DNA from: Rhodoblastus sp963828185
Lineage (GTDB): Bacteria; Pseudomonadota; Alphaproteobacteria; Rhizobiales; Beijerinckiaceae
DNA: 64,000 nt
Direction: 5' to 3'
NCBI GenBank assembly: GCA_963828185.1
Contig: CAWHDV010000002.1
Location: forward strand, 434,001-498,000
The position numbers and the translations under genes are program-made. This document shows positions 9,424-18,441 of the stretch, in pieces (within the stretch, counting starts at the first letter, position 1; every line of letters starts with the position of its first letter). The notes under the pieces are model-generated. The model ran no database searches. It had not been told where the DNA came from and saw only the letters and a program-made list of their open reading frames with translations.

Positions 9424-9825
9424 TCAGCAATATTGGTAGGTGCGCCAGCGCCAGCCATAGGCCGTATGCACATGCACGCGCCTCAACGAGCAGTTCGGAT
9501 AGCCGTCGTCGTAATAGCCGTAATCGTCGTAGGGACCGCCCCAGCCCCAGGCGTAGCCGGGATAGAAGCCGAAGCCGCCGCCATAGTATCCGCCGCCAAA
9601 GCCGCCATGACCGAAGCCGCCGTGACCGAAGCCGCCATGACCGAAGCCGCCGCCGCCATGGAATCCTCCGCCGCCGCCATGGAAGCCGCCGCCGCCACCG
9701 CCATGAAAACCACCGCCGCCACCGCCGCCGTGGGCGGCCAGGGCCGGCGTCGAAATGGTGAAACCGCCGAGCGCCAGTGCGGCGCCCAGCATTCCTGCTT
9801 TAAGAAATCCGCTCGTCCGAGTCAT
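9424..9825 (-). CDS. Secreted Gly/His-rich small protein (paralogue 2)
   Basis: 133 residues. ATG 9825 is preceded by AAAGGAGCTCGCA, a strong ribosome-binding site. The signal peptide ends near ISTPALA. The mature part is GGGGFHGGGG and GFGHGGFGHGG repeats, rich in Gly and His and plausibly metal-binding or part of an extracellular matrix (inference), followed by Tyr/Pro-rich sequence and a C-terminal domain RRVHVHTAYGWRWRTYQYC. That ending matches the neighbouring 8840-9247 product, so the two arose by duplication. The His-rich repeats distinguish this copy from the Tyr-rich first copy. Confidence 0.77.
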   Translation of the reverse strand: MTRTSGFLKAGMLGAALALGGFTISTPALAAHGGGGGGGFHGGGGGGFHGGGGGFHGGGGFGHGGFGHGGFGHGGFGGGYYGGGFGFYPGYAWGWGGPYDDYGYYDDGYPNCSLRRVHVHTAYGWRWRTYQYC

Positions 9826-10002
9826 TGCGAGCTCCTTTGTTCGATTGCCCGTTTTGCAGTCTCACCGTCGGGAACGTTGCGCCCAAGCGTTTGTTCCAGA
9901 TCGAAAACTTTTTTAACATTTGGCGGCGCGGCGCTTCAGTTGACCGGCATTTGCGCGCACTCTAGTTTGCGCCGCCCTGGCATTTGACAAAACGAGCGCC
10001 CC

Positions 10003-10968
10003 ATGACCGGCCCCGACACACGCGAAATGACCCCGACCGACGCGATTGCGAAACCGGCGTCGCTCGATCCAAAAAGCTCATTCCAGGGGCTGATCCTGAC
10101 CTTGCAGCAATTCTGGGCGCGAGAGGGCGCGGTCATCCTCCAGCCGTATGACATGGAAGTGGGCGCCGGCACCTTCCATCCCGCCACCACCCTGCGCTCG
10201 CTCGGCAAGAAGCCGTGGAAGGCCGCCTATGTGCAGCCCTCGCGCCGCCCGAAGGACGGGCGCTACGGCGAAAATCCCAATCGTCTCCAGCATTATTACC
10301 AGTTCCAGGTGATCCTGAAGCCGAGCCCCGACAATCTGCAGGAGCTTTACCTGCAATCGCTCTCGGCCATCGGCGTCAATTCCGCCCTGCACGACATCCG
10401 CTTTGTCGAGGACGACTGGGAAAGCCCGACGCTCGGCGCCTGGGGGCTGGGCTGGGAGTGCTGGTGCGACGGCATGGAAGTGTCGCAATTCACCTATTTC
10501 CAGCAGGTGGCGGGCATCGAATGCGCGCCCGTCTCGGGCGAACTGACTTACGGTCTTGAGCGTCTCGCCATGTATGTGCAGGGCGTCGATAGCCTTTACG
10601 ACATCAACTACAACGGCCTCGACGGCGCCGACCGCGTCACCTATGGCGATGTGTTCCTGCAGGCCGAACAGGAATATTCGCGCCACAATTTCGAGGCCGC
10701 CGACGCAAAAAAGCTGTTCGGCGATTTCGAGCGCGCGGAAGCCGAATGCCGGTCGCTGCTGGCGTTTGGCGAACAGGGCGAGGACAAGCGCCACCTGATG
10801 GTGCTGCCGGCCTATGACCAGTGCATCAAGGCCAGCCACGCCTTCAACCTGCTCGACGCGCGCGGCGTCATTTCCGTGACCGAGCGCCAAAGCTACATCC
10901 TTCGCGTACGCGAGTTGGCGAAAGCGTGTGGCGCCGCCTGGCTGAAAACCGAAGGCGCGGGAGCGTAA
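10003..10968 (+). CDS. glyQ: Glycyl-tRNA synthetase alpha subunit
   Basis: 321 residues, slightly longer than the usual length of about 300 because of a roughly 20-residue N-terminal extension before SSFQGLILTLQQFWAREG. Class II aminoacyl-tRNA synthetase alpha chain: QPYDMEVGAGTFHPATTLR, YVQPSRRPKDGRYGENPNR and QQVAGIECAPVSGELTYGLE are characteristic active-site segments. It pairs with GlyS (starting 50 bp downstream) as an alpha2beta2 enzyme charging tRNA-Gly in the cytoplasm. No T-box or other leader structure was recognised upstream. Confidence 0.95.
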   Translation: MTGPDTREMTPTDAIAKPASLDPKSSFQGLILTLQQFWAREGAVILQPYDMEVGAGTFHPATTLRSLGKKPWKAAYVQPSRRPKDGRYGENPNRLQHYYQFQVILKPSPDNLQELYLQSLSAIGVNSALHDIRFVEDDWESPTLGAWGLGWECWCDGMEVSQFTYFQQVAGIECAPVSGELTYGLERLAMYVQGVDSLYDINYNGLDGADRVTYGDVFLQAEQEYSRHNFEAADAKKLFGDFERAEAECRSLLAFGEQGEDKRHLMVLPAYDQCIKASHAFNLLDARGVISVTERQSYILRVRELAKACGAAWLKTEGAGA

Positions 10969-11018
10969 GCCTCCCGACTGAACGCCTCCTGTCTCCTGAT
11001 TGAAAAGCGCCAAGAAAA

Positions 11019-13230
11019 ATGTCCGATCTCCTGCTCGAACTTTTCTCCGAGGAAATCCCGGCCCGCATGCAGGCGCAGGCCGCGGCGGATTTGCAAAAGC
11101 TTGTCACAAATGCGCTGGTCGAGCGCGGCCTGACCTACGAGGCGGCGAACAGCTTTGTCACGCCGCGCCGCCTGACGCTGAACATCGTCGGCCTGCCGAC
11201 GCGCCAGCCCGACCAGCGCGAGGAGAAGAAGGGCCCGCGCGTCGGCGCTCCCGACGCCGCCGTGCAGGGCTTTCTCAAGAGCGCCGGCCTCGCCTCGCTC
11301 GATCAGGCGAAGATCGAGACGGACAAGAAAGGCGGACAATTTTACGTTGCGGCGATCGAGCGCAAGGGCGCGGCGACGCTCGACGTGCTGGCAGAAATCC
11401 TGCCCGACATCATCAAAAGTTTCCCCTGGCCGAAGGCGATGCGCTGGGGCGCGCGCTCCGCCGAAGCGAACTGTTTGCGATGGGTGCGTCCGCTGCATTC
11501 GATCGTCGCGACCTTCGGCCCGGAAACCGAAGACCCCGACATCGTGCCGTTCGAGGTGGGCGGCATCGCCGCCGGCAACGTCACTTACGGTCACCGTTTT
11601 TTGGCGCCGCAGCCGATAAAGGTGCGGCGGTTCGACGATTACCATCTGGCGCTCGACAAGGCCAAAGTGGTGCTCGACCCGGCGCGCCGGCGCGACATCA
11701 TTTTGCACGACTGCAAGGACCTCGCCTTCGCCCAAGGGCTTGAGTTGGTCGAGGACGAGGGGCTATTGCATGAAGTCGCGGGCCTCGTCGAATGGCCGGT
11801 CGTGCTGATGGGCGAATTCGAGGCAAGCTTTCTCGATATTCCCGCCGAGGTGATCCGCGCGACCATCCGCGCCAACCAGAAATGCTTCGTCTTGCGCGAT
11901 CCCGCCACGGGAAAGCTCGCCAACAAGTTTTTGCTGGTGTCGAACGTGATCGCCAGCGACGGCGGCAAGCAGATCGCCGCCGGCAACGGCCGGGTGGTGC
12001 GGGCGCGCCTGTCGGACGCACTCTATTTCTGGAACACCGACCAGGCCGCCCTGCCCGACTATGCGCAACACGGCCAGCCGCTCGACCAGCGCCTGGCGAA
12101 ACTGCGCGCGCTGAACATCATCTTCCACCAGAAGCTGGGAACCCAGGGCCAGCGCGTTGACCGCGTTATGGCTTTGGCGCAGGAGTTGGCGCCGAAGGTC
12201 AACGCCGATCCTGTCATGGCGCGCCGGGCGGCGGAATTGGCCAAAGCTGATCTGGTCAGCGAAGTGGTCGGGGAATTCCCGGAAACGCAAGGGCTTATGG
12301 GCCGCCGTTACGCCGAGTTGCAAGGCGAGGCGCCGGAAGTCGCCGCCGCCATCGAGGACCATTACAAGCCGCAAGGCCCGAACGACCGCATCCCCGATGC
12401 GCCGGTGAGCATCGCCGTGGCTTTGGCCGACAAGCTCGACACGCTGGTGGGGTTCTGGGCGATCGACGAGAAGCCGACCGGCTCGAAGGACCCGTTTGCG
12501 CTGCGCCGCGCGGCGTTGGGCGTTATTCGATTGATTTTGGAGAACGGGCTGCGGCTGCGCCTTACTGCAATTCTCGACAGTCAGCACGAGATTATTCATC
12601 GCTTTGTTTATAAACGTGCGACACGATTTGACCTTGTTGAAGACGAAAGCGGACTTGGACTTTCAAATCCGCGACCAGTCGTCAAGAAAGACTGAAGATA
12701 TCAGCGACTTGATGTCTTTCTTCGTCGACCGTCTTAAGATCTATCTCGAAGATCGCGGCGCCCGCCATGATCTGCTCGACGCGGTTTTCGCGCTGGGAGA
12801 GGATGACCTCGTCATGATCGTATCGCGCATCGAGGCTCTGGACGCCTTCCTGAAAACCGACGACGGCGCGAGCCTGCTCGCCGGCTACAAGCGCGCCGCC
12901 AACATATTGAAGGCGGAAGAAAAGAAGGACGGCGCCGGGGCCTTCGAGGCCCACCCGGAGCCCAACCTGCGCATCGAGCCGCAGGAGCATGCGCTGGCCG
13001 CGGCGCTTGACCGCGCCGACCGCGAAGTGGCGGAAAAACTGAAAGCGGAGGATTTCGACGGCGCCCTGCATGCGCTGGCGAAGCTGCGCGCGCCGGTCGA
13101 CGCCTTCTTCGACCATGTGACGGTCAATGCCGACAATTCCGCCCTGCGGAGAAACCGTCTGCAATTGCTGGCGCAATTGCGCCGCGCCATGCATCTCGTC
13201 GCCGACTTTTCCAAGGTCGGCGGCGCCTGA
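11019..13230 (+). CDS. glyS: Glycyl-tRNA synthetase beta subunit (frameshifted)
   Basis: It starts with the canonical MSDLLLELFSEEIPARM and reads through the family's body (HYKPQGPNDRIP, KDPFALRRAALGVIRL) in one frame up to the TGA at 12693-12695. The C-terminal part (DISDLMSFFVDRLKIYLEDRG to the stop at 13230, with the anticodon-binding-like region) is in the +1 frame. Given stop codons in both frames, the switch lies between 12535 and 12693; removing one base near 12690 would give a continuous protein. The stretch 12550-12710 is visibly less GC-rich and less family-like than the rest. Since glyS is expected to be essential and no second copy is seen, a sequencing or assembly indel is the likeliest cause. 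Confidence 0.9.
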
Positions 13231-13250
13231 GACGAGCCTCGACCTGTCCC

Positions 13251-13290
13251 CTCGCCCCGTTTTAACGGGGAGAGGGCTAGGGTGAGGGGC
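13251..13290. repeat. Palindromic intergenic element (REP-like) after glyS
   Basis: CTCGCCCCG-TTTTAA-CGGGGAGAG forms a hairpin with one G/A mismatch and is followed by GGCTAGGGTGAGGGG. This looks like the dispersed palindromic units found between genes in many Alphaproteobacteria. It may also limit transcription past glyS, although no T-tract follows. Confidence 0.5.
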
Positions 13291-13464
13291 CGGTCGAATG
13301 ACCGTCCCCACCCCCCCGTCCCGTTTCGGGACCGCTGCGCATTCCCCCTCGGTAACCCGCCATCAAGCCTAACACGCGATAACCATAAAACCGCCGCGCG
13401 AAGAAAAATCGCCACCGCGGATGAGTTGGTCGCGGCGGTCGCCGCTTGTTGGTGGGACATGCGT

Positions 13465-14475
13465 ATGCGGAAGGCGCGGTGTAATGCGCTTGGCTTTTGG
13501 GCGCGCCTTTCCTGGGTGGTCAAGGTGGCGGCGCCCTGGTGCCTGGGCGCCTGGCTGCTGGTTTCCTTCACTGCCGACGCCGGCCAGGAAGTGCCGACCG
13601 GCGCCTCGCGCGCGCCGCTTTCCGCCTCGGCCGCGGTGATGCCGGAAAAGCTCGCGCCCGAACCGCGCCTGCTGGCCGCCTCCTTCGGCGCGCAATCGGG
13701 ACGCGGCCTGTTGCACGAGGCGCGCCTCATGCTCGGCGCGCCCGAGCAATTCGCCGCCGAGCCCGACGAGATCGAACCGCGCGCCGACCTGAAGCGCAGC
13801 GCCCATGTCTTTCCCATTGTCGACCGCGCCGACAAGGGCGACCCCATCGTCGGCCTGCGCCCGACGCTCGGCGGACGCTGGCGGCAAAAGGGCGGGCTGG
13901 CGAAAATGCGCGCCGAAATCCTCGCCTATGGCGGCGATGAGAGAGATTTCACCTCGAGTTTTTCGCCCCAAAAGGATGCGGCGACGGGGCCGGATTCCGT
14001 CGCCGCCTTCGAGGCTTGGCCTAACGCCGAAAAGCACGATTATCTCGCCGCGATCCCGGCCGAAAATCTCGAAGCGGAAAAGCGCTGCCTCGCCCAGGCG
14101 ATCTATTTCGAGGCGCGCAGCGAGCCGGAAGCCGGCCAGGCGGCCGTGGCCCAGGTCATCCTCAACCGCATGATTTCGGGGCTTTATCCCTCGACCATCT
14201 GCGGCGTGGTGTTCCAGAACCGGCGCCATCGCCACGCCTGCCAGTTTTCGTTCGCCTGCGACGGCAGGGCGTTGCGCGTCCGCGACGCGCTGGCCTGGGT
14301 CGAGGCGGCCCGCGTCGCCGGCGACGTGCTCGCCGGCAAGACCTGGCTGGCCGATATCGGCTCGGCCACTTATTACCACGCCGATTACGTGCGACCACGC
14401 TGGGCCAGGGCGTTGAAAAAAGTCGATGTGATCGGAAAACACATTTTTTATCGGCTAAAAACGGGAGAGACCTGA
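13465..14475 (+). CDS. SleB-type cell wall hydrolase (Hydrolase_2 family), membrane-anchored
   Basis: 336 residues from ATG 13465, which sits eight bases after GGTGGG; ATG 13459 and a longer frame to 13282 are also open. An N-terminal signal or anchor segment covers about residues 10-40. A long Ala/Pro/Glu-rich linker follows. The C-terminal catalytic domain has CLAQAIYFEARSEPEAGQAA (first conserved Glu), VAQVILNRM, YPSTICGVVFQN and CQFSFACDG, the hallmark motifs of the SleB/CwlJ group that cleaves peptidoglycan. In non-sporulating Alphaproteobacteria these act in wall remodelling. It opens a block of envelope genes. Confidence 0.83.
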   Translation: MRKARCNALGFWARLSWVVKVAAPWCLGAWLLVSFTADAGQEVPTGASRAPLSASAAVMPEKLAPEPRLLAASFGAQSGRGLLHEARLMLGAPEQFAAEPDEIEPRADLKRSAHVFPIVDRADKGDPIVGLRPTLGGRWRQKGGLAKMRAEILAYGGDERDFTSSFSPQKDAATGPDSVAAFEAWPNAEKHDYLAAIPAENLEAEKRCLAQAIYFEARSEPEAGQAAVAQVILNRMISGLYPSTICGVVFQNRRHRHACQFSFACDGRALRVRDALAWVEAARVAGDVLAGKTWLADIGSATYYHADYVRPRWARALKKVDVIGKHIFYRLKTGET

Positions 14476-14551
14476 TTTGGTCCACTGGACGCGGAGGCGA
14501 CAAGGCGCCAGATTTTAGGGCCGCGTTTCGCTTTCGGTGCAAAGAGTAAAA

Positions 14552-15180
<629 letters not shown>

Positions 15181-15181
<1 letters not shown>

Positions 15182-15627
15182 TGGACCTGCCGTCGCCGGG
15201 AAACAGCGAGGAGGGCCTTTATCGCCCGCTCGCCGATATCAACGTCACCCCGCTGGTCGACGTCATGCTGGTGCTTTTGATCATCTTCATGATCACCGCG
15301 CCCATGCTGACGACCGGCATGAAGGTCAACCTGCCGCAGGCGAGCGCCTCGAAGCCGCTCGATCCGCAGCATCCGATCCTGGTCAGCGTGGCGCGCGACG
15401 GCCGCCTTGCGGTCGATGACGAAGAGGTGAATGCGGACGGCCTGGTCGATAGCGTGCGCAAAAAGCTCGACGGCGATCCGCAGCGCGTGGTGCAGGTGCG
15501 CGGCGACCGCGACGCCAATTACGGCGTCGTCGTCGGCGTGATGGACCGTCTGGCCGGCGGGGGCATCGGCCATCTCGCCATCGTCACCGACCTGCGGCCC
15601 GCGCCGGACGCGGCGAAAAAGCAATGA
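15181..15627 (+). CDS. tolR: TolR/ExbD-family biopolymer transport protein
   Basis: 148 residues: a short cytoplasmic N-terminus, one membrane helix with the signature ADINVTPLVDVMLVLLIIFM (its Asp is the proton-carrying residue in the family), and a periplasmic domain ending DRLAGGGIGHLAIVTDL. It partners the TolQ/ExbB-like channel. It is translationally coupled on both sides: a TGATG overlap with the gene before and a 4-bp ATGA overlap with the TonB-like gene after. Confidence 0.87.
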
Positions 15628-16439
15628 GTTTCCAGCATGAGCCCGCGAGCCTCTGGCTGCGGCCGAACTGGCTGCGGCCCCTCGCCATGTCGGCCGGGCT
15701 GGCGATCAATCTCGCCGCCGCGATCCTGATCGGCCGGACGCGGGTGGAACAACCGGTTCCGCTGCCCTCGATCGAAGTGGCGATCCTGCCGCCCGACGTG
15801 GCGCCGGCGCCTGCGCCAGCGACGCCCGCGCCCGTGGCGCCGGCGCCCGAGCAAAAGGCGCAGCCCGAGCCGCCGCCTCCGCCGCCGCCTCCCGCGCCCG
15901 AGCCGCCGCCACCGCCCGAAGCCGCGCCGCCGCAGGAGATCGCGCCTCCTCCTCCCCCGCCGCCGCCGAAAGCCGAACCGGACCGTTCCGAGGAAATGCG
16001 GCTGCAACGACAGAAGGAGCTCGCGCGCAAAAAACTGGAAGAGCGCCGCAAGCAGGAAAAGATCGAGCAGGCGCAGGAAAAGCGCGAGCAAGTCGAAGCG
16101 GCGCGCGAAAAGGCCGAGAGGGCCAAGGAGGCGGCGGCCAAGCGGCGCGAAGCCGCGCAAAAAAATTCAGGACCCTCGCGCGCCGCCTATGGCGCGATCG
16201 TCGTTTCGCAACTGCGGCGGCTGCAAGGAATCGGCGCGCGACGGGCGGCGGGAGCGACCGGCCGCGTGCATGTGACCTTCACCATCGGCGCGTCGGGACG
16301 CATCGTCTCGCATAGCGCCAGTTCGGACGACGCGCGGCTGTCGGCGGCGGCGGCGGCGATCATGGCGGCTTTCCATGCCCCGCCGCCCCCTGGAGGCCAT
16401 TTCACCGGCGCGACCAACTTCTCGTTTTCCGCGCGGTGA
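15624..16439 (+). CDS. TonB-family energy transducer
   Basis: 271 residues: N-terminal membrane anchor (about 20-40), a long Pro/Ala/Glu-rich periplasm-spanning stretch, a Lys/Glu-rich helical segment (about residues 130-180), and a C-terminal TonB domain (GRVHVTFTIGASGRIVSHSA, AAAAIMAAFHAPPPPG). The helical KR/E-rich stretch is also typical of TolA, but the C-terminal domain reads as TonB. It couples the proton motive force harvested by the two preceding proteins to outer-membrane receptors; the receptor is not in the window. It is the third gene of a tightly overlapping operon. Confidence 0.82.
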   Translation: MSFQHEPASLWLRPNWLRPLAMSAGLAINLAAAILIGRTRVEQPVPLPSIEVAILPPDVAPAPAPATPAPVAPAPEQKAQPEPPPPPPPPAPEPPPPPEAAPPQEIAPPPPPPPPKAEPDRSEEMRLQRQKELARKKLEERRKQEKIEQAQEKREQVEAAREKAERAKEAAAKRREAAQKNSGPSRAAYGAIVVSQLRRLQGIGARRAAGATGRVHVTFTIGASGRIVSHSASSDDARLSAAAAAIMAAFHAPPPPGGHFTGATNFSFSAR

Positions 16440-16450
16440 GGGAATAAGGA

Positions 16451-17293
16451 TTATTCCACCACGACGCGGGCGCCCTTGGAGACGCGGCCGTAAAGGTCGA
16501 TCACGTCGGCGTTCATCATGCGGATGCAGCCGGAAGAGGCGGCGTGGCCGATCGACTTGGGCTCGTTGGTGCCGTGGATGCGGAACAGCGTGTCCTTGTT
16601 GCCCTCGAACAGGTAGAGCGCGCGGGCGCCGAGCGGATTGCGCAGGCTGCCGTCCATATGGTCCGGCAGATCGGGGCGGCGCTCGATCATTTCGGGCGGC
16701 GGCGTCCAGCCGGGCCAATAGGCCTTGCGGCCGACGCTGGCGATGCCCTTCCAGGCGAAACCCGCCTTGCCGACGGCGATGCTGTATTCGATCGCCGAGC
16801 CGCTGCCGAGCGAATAGTAAAGCCTGCGCTTCTGGGTGCTGATGGTGAGGGTGCCGGCCGCCTCGCCGGTCGGGTCGCTGATTTCGTGCCCGGTCTTCTG
16901 CGCATAATTGACGCTCGAATCGAGATCGACCGGAGTCGAGTAATTCGGATCCGCGTCGGCCGGGATCGATGCGTAGGCCGGCCCGTTGGCGCGGGGTTCG
17001 CCCGAACGCGGGCCGCGGCCCTCCGGATCGAACAGCGAATCGCGGTCGGACAAATCGATGACCCTGTCGTCCGTCTGGCGGCCTTCCTGCGGACGGGCGG
17101 GCGTCACGACCCGCGGAGCCTCCGCGCGATGCTCGAGCGGCTTCGGGGCGTGCCGGAGGCGCTTGACGGGCGCGGGCGCGGGCGTATCCGGCTTGGCGAC
17201 CCAGAAAAATTGCGCACTCGCCTGCGGCGCGGCCAACGCCAGCAACAAGCCCGCCAGCGCGATCGGACGGAAATTTTTCTTGGTCGGCATCAA
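16451..17293 (-). CDS. L,D-transpeptidase (YkuD domain), exported
   Basis: 280 residues: signal peptide ending near PQASA, a Pro/Arg-rich linker to about residue 130, then a YkuD catalytic domain with the conserved HGTN and the active-site SSGCIRM (Cys nucleophile; GHAASSGCIRM). Such enzymes make 3-3 cross-links in peptidoglycan or attach proteins to it in the periplasm. It converges with the TonB-like gene, with a small GGAATAA/TTATTCC hairpin at 16441-16457 across the stop codon. A second L,D-transpeptidase lies at 23601. Confidence 0.88.
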   Translation of the reverse strand: MMPTKKNFRPIALAGLLLALAAPQASAQFFWVAKPDTPAPAPVKRLRHAPKPLEHRAEAPRVVTPARPQEGRQTDDRVIDLSDRDSLFDPEGRGPRSGEPRANGPAYASIPADADPNYSTPVDLDSSVNYAQKTGHEISDPTGEAAGTLTISTQKRRLYYSLGSGSAIEYSIAVGKAGFAWKGIASVGRKAYWPGWTPPPEMIERRPDLPDHMDGSLRNPLGARALYLFEGNKDTLFRIHGTNEPKSIGHAASSGCIRMMNADVIDLYGRVSKGARVVVE

Positions 17294-17411
17294 GTTGCGA
17301 TCCTTTTCGCTGTTCGCTCGAGAGCGCTGTCAAAGACTCAGGTCCAGCGGCGATGCGTCTTTTTGCGAACATCGGTCCCGTTTGTAAAGGGCCTTGGACC
17401 ATGACCCCGGA

Positions 17412-18389
17412 TCATGTCTTAAGCACGGCGCAAGCGCCGCCGGCGCGCTCGATCTTTCCGCACAAGGCGTCCGCCGCGCCGCGACTCTGCGAGGGAACCC
17501 GCACCTGCCAGAAGCGGGCGAAGCCGCGTCCAGGCGCGCGCCGGCCAAGCACCATCGGCTCGACGCGGCCGATCAGGCCGGCGAATTCCCGCCGCGCCCG
17601 CCCGTAAGCGGCGAGCGCCGCTCGCTTGTGGAAAGATCCGGCGAGTTGCACGCCCCAGGGCGCGGTCAGCGTCGATCCGGCGAAACGGCGCGGTTCATGC
17701 ACGGAGATATAGGCCGCCGTCCGCAGGCAGGTCGCGCCGTTCTGCAACTCGGCCTCCCGGGCCTTGGCGGCGGCGCCGCCGCGCCAGTCCTCGGCCGAAT
17801 GGCCGGTGATGATTTCCACATAATCACGGGTCTCCCACGGCAGGCCGCCCTTGCCGGCGAGCCAGGCGGCGACGCGCGCCGGGCCGCCGTTGTAGGCGGC
17901 GGCGGCGAGCCCGAGATTGCCGAACTGCTTGCGCAGATCGGCCAAAAATTCCGCCGCCTTGGGAATGGCCTGCTCGGGATCGAAGGGATTGGCGAGGCCG
18001 CGCTCGCCGGCCGTCCCCGGCATGAACTGGGCGATGCCCTGCGCGCCGGCGCCGCTCACGACATGCGGCTGGAACGAGCTTTCCTGCCAGATCAGCCGAG
18101 TCAGGTACGACGCCGGCAGGCCGTGTTTGGCAGCCGCCGCGTCGATCATGCGGCAAACCTGGCCGCGCAGGTCGTCGGCCCGCGCCGCCTTCGAACAGGG
18201 GATCACGCCCGCAAGCCCCGCCGCGATCAGCATCGGCGCCACCATGCGCCGGCGCAAAACGGGCCTTGCAGCGGAAGCCGCTGTATTATCGCCCCTAAAT
18301 CGCCAAATGCGTTGCCATTGCGCGTGCGCGGCGCGAAAAAGCGGGCGGGCGAGCGTTTGGCGCGCGCAAGTCTTCAGTTCGGCAATCAT
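17412..18389 (-). CDS. Lytic murein transglycosylase (Slt-like) with SPOR-like C-terminus
   Basis: ATG 18389 follows GGAAACGCC; the open frame reaches 18449 and an ATG at 18245 would begin directly at the membrane segment. That hydrophobic signal or anchor (MVAPMLIAAGLAGVIP) ends near ARA. The catalytic domain has LIWQESSFQPHVVSGAGAQG (catalytic Glu in QESSF), GIAQFMPGTA and AAYNGGPARV, the Slt70-type motifs. The C-terminal 37 residues (FWQVRVPSQSRGAADALC onward) resemble a SPOR peptidoglycan-binding fold. It would cleave glycan strands to 1,6-anhydromuropeptides in the periplasm. It is divergent from the RND pump gene. Confidence 0.85.
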   Translation of the reverse strand: MIAELKTCARQTLARPLFRAAHAQWQRIWRFRGDNTAASAARPVLRRRMVAPMLIAAGLAGVIPCSKAARADDLRGQVCRMIDAAAAKHGLPASYLTRLIWQESSFQPHVVSGAGAQGIAQFMPGTAGERGLANPFDPEQAIPKAAEFLADLRKQFGNLGLAAAAYNGGPARVAAWLAGKGGLPWETRDYVEIITGHSAEDWRGGAAAKAREAELQNGATCLRTAAYISVHEPRRFAGSTLTAPWGVQLAGSFHKRAALAAYGRARREFAGLIGRVEPMVLGRRAPGRGFARFWQVRVPSQSRGAADALCGKIERAGGACAVLKT

Positions 18390-18441
18390 CTGGCGGCGTT
18401 TCCAGTCATCTGGCGACAGTTCCACTCTTCGGTGACAAGTT

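Noticed and set aside
9826..10002. A T-box or glycine riboswitch upstream of glyQ
   Set aside because: No T-box sequence or glycine aptamer core could be recognised in the 177 bp.
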